Source: Acerihabitans arboris (lineage in GTDB: Bacteria > Pseudomonadota > Gammaproteobacteria > Enterobacterales > Enterobacteriaceae). Taken from it: a DNA stretch of 56,222 nt. The translations under genes and the position numbers were made by a program. Of the stretch, positions 53,511 to 56,222 are shown one piece after another. Each line of letters starts with the position of its first letter. Position 1 is the stretch's first letter. The DNA lies in assembly GCF_010131535.1 (NCBI RefSeq), contig NZ_WUBS01000023.1, forward strand, positions 1 through 56,222, in the 5' to 3' direction. Below the pieces are notes generated by a model. It was not told where the DNA came from. It ran no database searches and saw only the letters and a list, made by a program, of their open reading frames with translations.

Positions 53511-54296
53511 ATGTATTCAATCACAAAAAAAATCATCGCGACAGTTTTAACAACCAGCGTCCTCGCGCTCGTTGCTTTTAATGCAAATGCGCAGGATTCA
53601 GCTAAAATCAGGATTGCTATTGAAGGTGCATATCCTCCTTTCAACTATATTGAAAAAGGTCAGCTCGCTGGTTTTGATGTTGATATTGCCCATAACCTTT
53701 GTTCCAAAATGAATGCATCTTGTGAATTCGTCACACAGGAATGGGGTGGTATGATCCCAGGCCTATTGGCAGGTAAGTATGATGCTATTGTTTCATCTAT
53801 GCGCGCAACCGAGGCTCGGCGGAAACAGATCGACTTCACAGACAAATATTATGATACTCCTTCACGATTTATTGCTCCTAAAGATACCACAATAACGGAT
53901 GTCTCACCTAAAGGCCTCGTCGGCAAGACCATCGCTGTCCAGGCAGGAACCACTCAGGAAGTCTACCTGAATGATATGTATAAAGACTCAACAATAAAAT
54001 CCTACAAAACCCAAGACGACGCCAATCGTGACCTCGCCTCAGGCCGCGTTGACGTAACATTTTCGGATATGGTTATGCTGTATAACTTCATCAATAAAAC
54101 GCAGGATGGCTCCTGCTGTAAATTTGTTGGCGGAGATATTAAGAGTGAAAAATACTTCGGCAATGGGTTTGCTGTAGCCATCCGAAAAGACTCTCAAGAG
54201 CTTCGTGACAGATTCAATGCTGCAATTAAGCAAATTGTTTCTGATGGAAGCTATAAGAAAATTAACGATAAATATTTTCCCTTCTCGATTTACTAA
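53511..54296 (+). CDS. Periplasmic amino-acid binding protein of the ABC importer
   Basis: The 261-residue protein starts at ATG 53511 with a Sec signal peptide (S-I-T-K-K-I-I-A-T-V-L..V-A-F-N-A-N-A-Q); an upstream in-frame start at 53469 would put extra residues before it. It has the family 3 solute-binding signature G-A-Y-P-P-F-N-Y..K-G-Q-L-A-G-F-D-V-D-I-A. Ligand-contact regions are S-S-M-R-A-T-E-A-R-R-K-Q-I-D-F-T and D-V-T-F-S-D. This resembles ArgT/HisJ/NocT proteins. The residues suit a basic amino acid or opine, but that is inference. Confidence 0.9.
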   Translation: MYSITKKIIATVLTTSVLALVAFNANAQDSAKIRIAIEGAYPPFNYIEKGQLAGFDVDIAHNLCSKMNASCEFVTQEWGGMIPGLLAGKYDAIVSSMRATEARRKQIDFTDKYYDTPSRFIAPKDTTITDVSPKGLVGKTIAVQAGTTQEVYLNDMYKDSTIKSYKTQDDANRDLASGRVDVTFSDMVMLYNFINKTQDGSCCKFVGGDIKSEKYFGNGFAVAIRKDSQELRDRFNAAIKQIVSDGSYKKINDKYFPFSIY

Positions 54297-54305
54297 AGCC
54301 ACGGT

Positions 54306-54331
54306 GAAGACCACACTTTTATGTGGTCTTC
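54306..54331 (+). terminator. Hairpin between the binding-protein and aminotransferase genes
   Basis: GAAGACCACA (54306-54315) pairs perfectly with TGTGGTCTTC (54322-54331) over a 6-base loop, and ATTATTAT follows. It lies 9 bases after the binding-protein stop. With a weak T-run it may act as an attenuator or protect the 3' end of the more abundant binding-protein mRNA. Confidence 0.65.
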
Positions 54332-54388
54332 ATTATTATCCCCATTGTTCACGAAATTAATTTCATTAAAGAACTCGAGACAACCATT

Positions 54389-55783
54389 ATGGAACACAAT
54401 AAAGATTATTTAATTAGCGAAACAGGTCGACAGGATATCCACCACCACCTTCACTCGCAGGGTAATCCTCTGCATTTACAGAATGAAGGCCCATTGATTG
54501 TTACGAGCGGAGAAGGCCCCTGGATCATTGATGAAAGCGGTAATCGTTATCTGGATGGTTCAGCGGGTCTCTGGTGCGCCGCTTTGGGATTTAAAAACGA
54601 TCGTCTGGCCGTAGCGGCGTCAAAGGCATATTTGAGTCTTGGGTGCTATCATACATTTGGCAACAAGACGCCGGCTGCCACCGCAAAGCTGGCTTCTCGT
54701 CTGGCAGGCATAGTTCCGATTTCCGATGCCCATATCCACTTCTCAAGCTCGGGTTCAGAGGGTATCGAGACGATGGTGAAGCTAACCTGGCTTTATCACA
54801 AATCAAGAGGCAATTCCGGTAAAAGAAAAATCATTGCGCGTAACCGAGCGTTTCACGGTTCAACCATCTTTGCTGCCTCGCTGTCTGGCTTGCCTCACAT
54901 GCATCGTGAATTTGGCTTGCCACTGCCAGGCATACTTCATGCCTCCTGCCCGGATATTTATCGCGGTTTATTAAATGGCGAGAGCGAAGCTGAATATGCT
55001 AAACGGCTGGCAAATGAGCTGGAGCAAATGATCCTTGATGACGGCCCTGAAAATATCGGCGCCTTCATTGCGGAACCGATCAACGCGGGAGGGGGAGTCA
55101 TTGTGCCACCCGCTGGCTATTTTGAACAAATCCATAACGTCCTTAAGCGCTACGATATCTTGCTTCTTGCTGATGAAATCGTTTGTGGGTTTGGAAGAAC
55201 GGGTGAATGGTTTGGTTCACAAACAGTGAACATGAAACCAGATATGATGGTCATGGCAAAAGGACTTTCCGCGGGCCATTTCCCCATCAGTGCAACTGTG
55301 ATTAGCCCTCGTATTCACGAATCTATTGCTTCTATAAATAAAGACGGTACCAATTTTGGGCATGGATTCACAAATTCAGGGCATCCTGTCGGGTCTGCTA
55401 TCGCACTCGAAGCTCTGGACATATATGAAGAAATGGATGTACCCAATTACGCGTCCCACATTGGTAATCATTTACGCGATGTTTTAATCGAAGGTACACG
55501 AAACTCCGGGTTGGTTGGCGATATTCGCGGCGCGGGCATGATGATAGGGGTGGAATTAGTTGCTGATAAATCCACCCGAGCGCCCTTCTCCGCGGACAAA
55601 CAGGTTGGAAAGCAGTTTGAGCAATTTGCCCTTAAACAGGGACTGATCATCCGTTCACAAGGTGGAGATACATTGGCTTTTTCTCCTCCACTGAATATCG
55701 ACGAACCAACCGCAGAAGAAATGGCGATGAGATTCTGCATGGCATTGAAAGCGCTGGAAACGAGCCTTACGGCAAACGTTTAA
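54389..55783 (+). CDS. Class III aminotransferase (PLP; omega-amino acid type)
   Basis: The protein is 464 residues from ATG 54389; an earlier in-frame start at 54323 would begin inside the preceding hairpin. It has G-N-R-Y-L-D-G-S-A-G-L-W, the PLP phosphate-binding S-S-S-G-S-E-G, the L-L-A-D-E-I-V-C-G-F-G-R-T-G segment (PLP Asp) and the Schiff-base lysine in M-A-K-G-L-S-A-G-H-F-P. It most resembles omega-amino acid/pyruvate or putrescine/GABA type enzymes. As the last gene of the ABC operon it probably transaminates the imported substrate, giving an aldehyde or keto acid. Which amine it uses is unknown. Confidence 0.9.
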   Translation: MEHNKDYLISETGRQDIHHHLHSQGNPLHLQNEGPLIVTSGEGPWIIDESGNRYLDGSAGLWCAALGFKNDRLAVAASKAYLSLGCYHTFGNKTPAATAKLASRLAGIVPISDAHIHFSSSGSEGIETMVKLTWLYHKSRGNSGKRKIIARNRAFHGSTIFAASLSGLPHMHREFGLPLPGILHASCPDIYRGLLNGESEAEYAKRLANELEQMILDDGPENIGAFIAEPINAGGGVIVPPAGYFEQIHNVLKRYDILLLADEIVCGFGRTGEWFGSQTVNMKPDMMVMAKGLSAGHFPISATVISPRIHESIASINKDGTNFGHGFTNSGHPVGSAIALEALDIYEEMDVPNYASHIGNHLRDVLIEGTRNSGLVGDIRGAGMMIGVELVADKSTRAPFSADKQVGKQFEQFALKQGLIIRSQGGDTLAFSPPLNIDEPTAEEMAMRFCMALKALETSLTANV

Positions 55784-55999
55784 TTTTGTCAGGAAGAAGA
55801 CCATTCAATGCACTTGTCTTCACTATTCTGAAGGAGCATAGAGGGGGTGCGGACGTTTTCCTGGTGTGCGTTTTTCCACTGCGGAACAAAAATGAAAACG
55901 CCCCATCTTATCCCGTTATCGAAGCAGCCTATCGCCCTACTAACATAAATCAGCAGATTAGGGGGCCACACCCAAAATAGTACTGACCAAACAATAATC

Positions 56000-56099
56000 G
56001 TAAGCGGCTGCCCAGCACCGTATTGACAGTTATTCAGCAGGGATGTCGAGGTTCCATGGCAGGAGCTCTTTGATTTTATTGATGGGATGATCCGCTATA
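56000..56099 (-). mobile_element. Second copy of the IS66 end, cut by another IS
   Basis: This 100-base block matches 47253-47352 except at two positions and has the same orientation. It contains the terminal GTAAGCGG and the last about 23 codons of tnpC. At 56100 it breaks into a different sequence that looks like the end of another insertion sequence. Confidence 0.85.
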
Positions 56100-56102
56100 C
56101 CC

Positions 56103-56222
56103 CTAGTGTCAGGATAGATGTCACCCCCATCAAAAACTCCAATGGGGCGATGGGGACGCGATATGAAGCGCATTTCACCGGAGCGAAAGGCGGCCACACT
56201 GGCTAAACTTCTTCCTCCGTAT
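56103..56222 (+). mobile_element. 5' end of another insertion sequence with start of its transposase (cut by window edge)
   Basis: A possible end repeat (AGTGTCAGGATAGATGTCAC) begins near 56105. From ATG 56163 the frame reads M-K-R-I-S-P-E-R-K-A-A-T-L-A-K-L-L-P-P-Y to the window end. This is the typical start of an IS3-like OrfA or related helix-turn-helix transposase subunit. It is inserted in the IS66 copy. Whether it is intact lies outside the window. Confidence 0.65.

Noticed and set aside
1..56222. CRISPR array, tRNA or rRNA genes, phage integrase
   Set aside because: No regularly spaced repeats, no cloverleaf-like gene ends and no integrase or phage structural genes were seen by eye.

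Overview
The window looks like an accessory stretch of an Enterobacterales chromosome, probably a plant-, insect- or wood-associated member of the Pectobacteriaceae/Sodalis-like group. This rests on close enterobacterial protein matches (TtdAB, AraGH, IdnO/IdnR, Rob, AcrAB, BamA, Hha) recalled from memory, the number of insertion-sequence scars and broken genes, and plant-type catabolic functions (L-tartrate, L-idonate/gluconate, a carotenoid/stilbene oxygenase). The species cannot be fixed from the sequence alone. I saw no rRNA, tRNA or CRISPR array.

Layout. 1-2.9 kb: an IS256-type transposase tail abuts an orphan RND adaptor gene that has lost its pump, with a divergent TetR gene and a second TetR. 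3.1-4.6 kb: carotenoid oxygenase. 5.1-12.4 kb: a tartrate locus with an MFS importer, L-tartrate dehydratase TtdAB, an FAH-family enzyme, a LysR regulator, tartrate/D-malate-type dehydrogenase and glycerate kinase. 12.9-14.4 kb: a TetR-Rob pair. 14.7-17.2 kb: remnant of the arabinose ABC importer (araH intact, araG frameshifted, araF absent). 17.9-19.8 kb: a double-domain universal stress protein, a frameshifted hha/ymoA-like gene and an unknown protein. 20.3-28 kb: an efflux block read leftward (AcrA, AcrB, AcrR-like TetR, Rob-like AraC, NmrA-type oxidoreductase) with a divergent second TetR. 28.4-29.2 kb: two small envelope proteins. 30-35 kb: a stand-alone BamA paralogue and a catecholate-type TonB receptor with a Fur box. 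35.1-36.9 kb: LysR and IS66 debris. 37-40.3 kb: idonate/gluconate genes (IdnR, MFS carrier, IdnO) with a strong nested operator. 40.7-47 kb: a GC-rich five-gene operon (D-amino-acid dehydratase family, YfcC-type carrier, M20 amidohydrolase, RidA, TauE/SafE) with a divergent LysR. 47.2-56.2 kb: an IS-bounded island holding a broken LysR gene, a GntR/FCD regulator with two near-identical palindromic operators, a polar amino-acid ABC importer and a class III aminotransferase; the same IS66 end lies on both sides.

How the parts fit. The two adaptor/TetR divergons at 1.3 and 27.2 kb carry the same 12-bp inverted repeat, GAATGTTCATTC, so one regulator may see both. Two Rob-type activators each directly follow a TetR gene. 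The tartrate locus combines two known routes: dehydration to oxaloacetate, and oxidation toward glycerate followed by phosphorylation. The 41-46 kb operon reads as uptake, deacylation and PLP-dependent dehydration of an acylated or D-hydroxy-amino acid, with RidA clearing the enamine/imine product. All functional assignments are by eye from family signatures; no database search was run.
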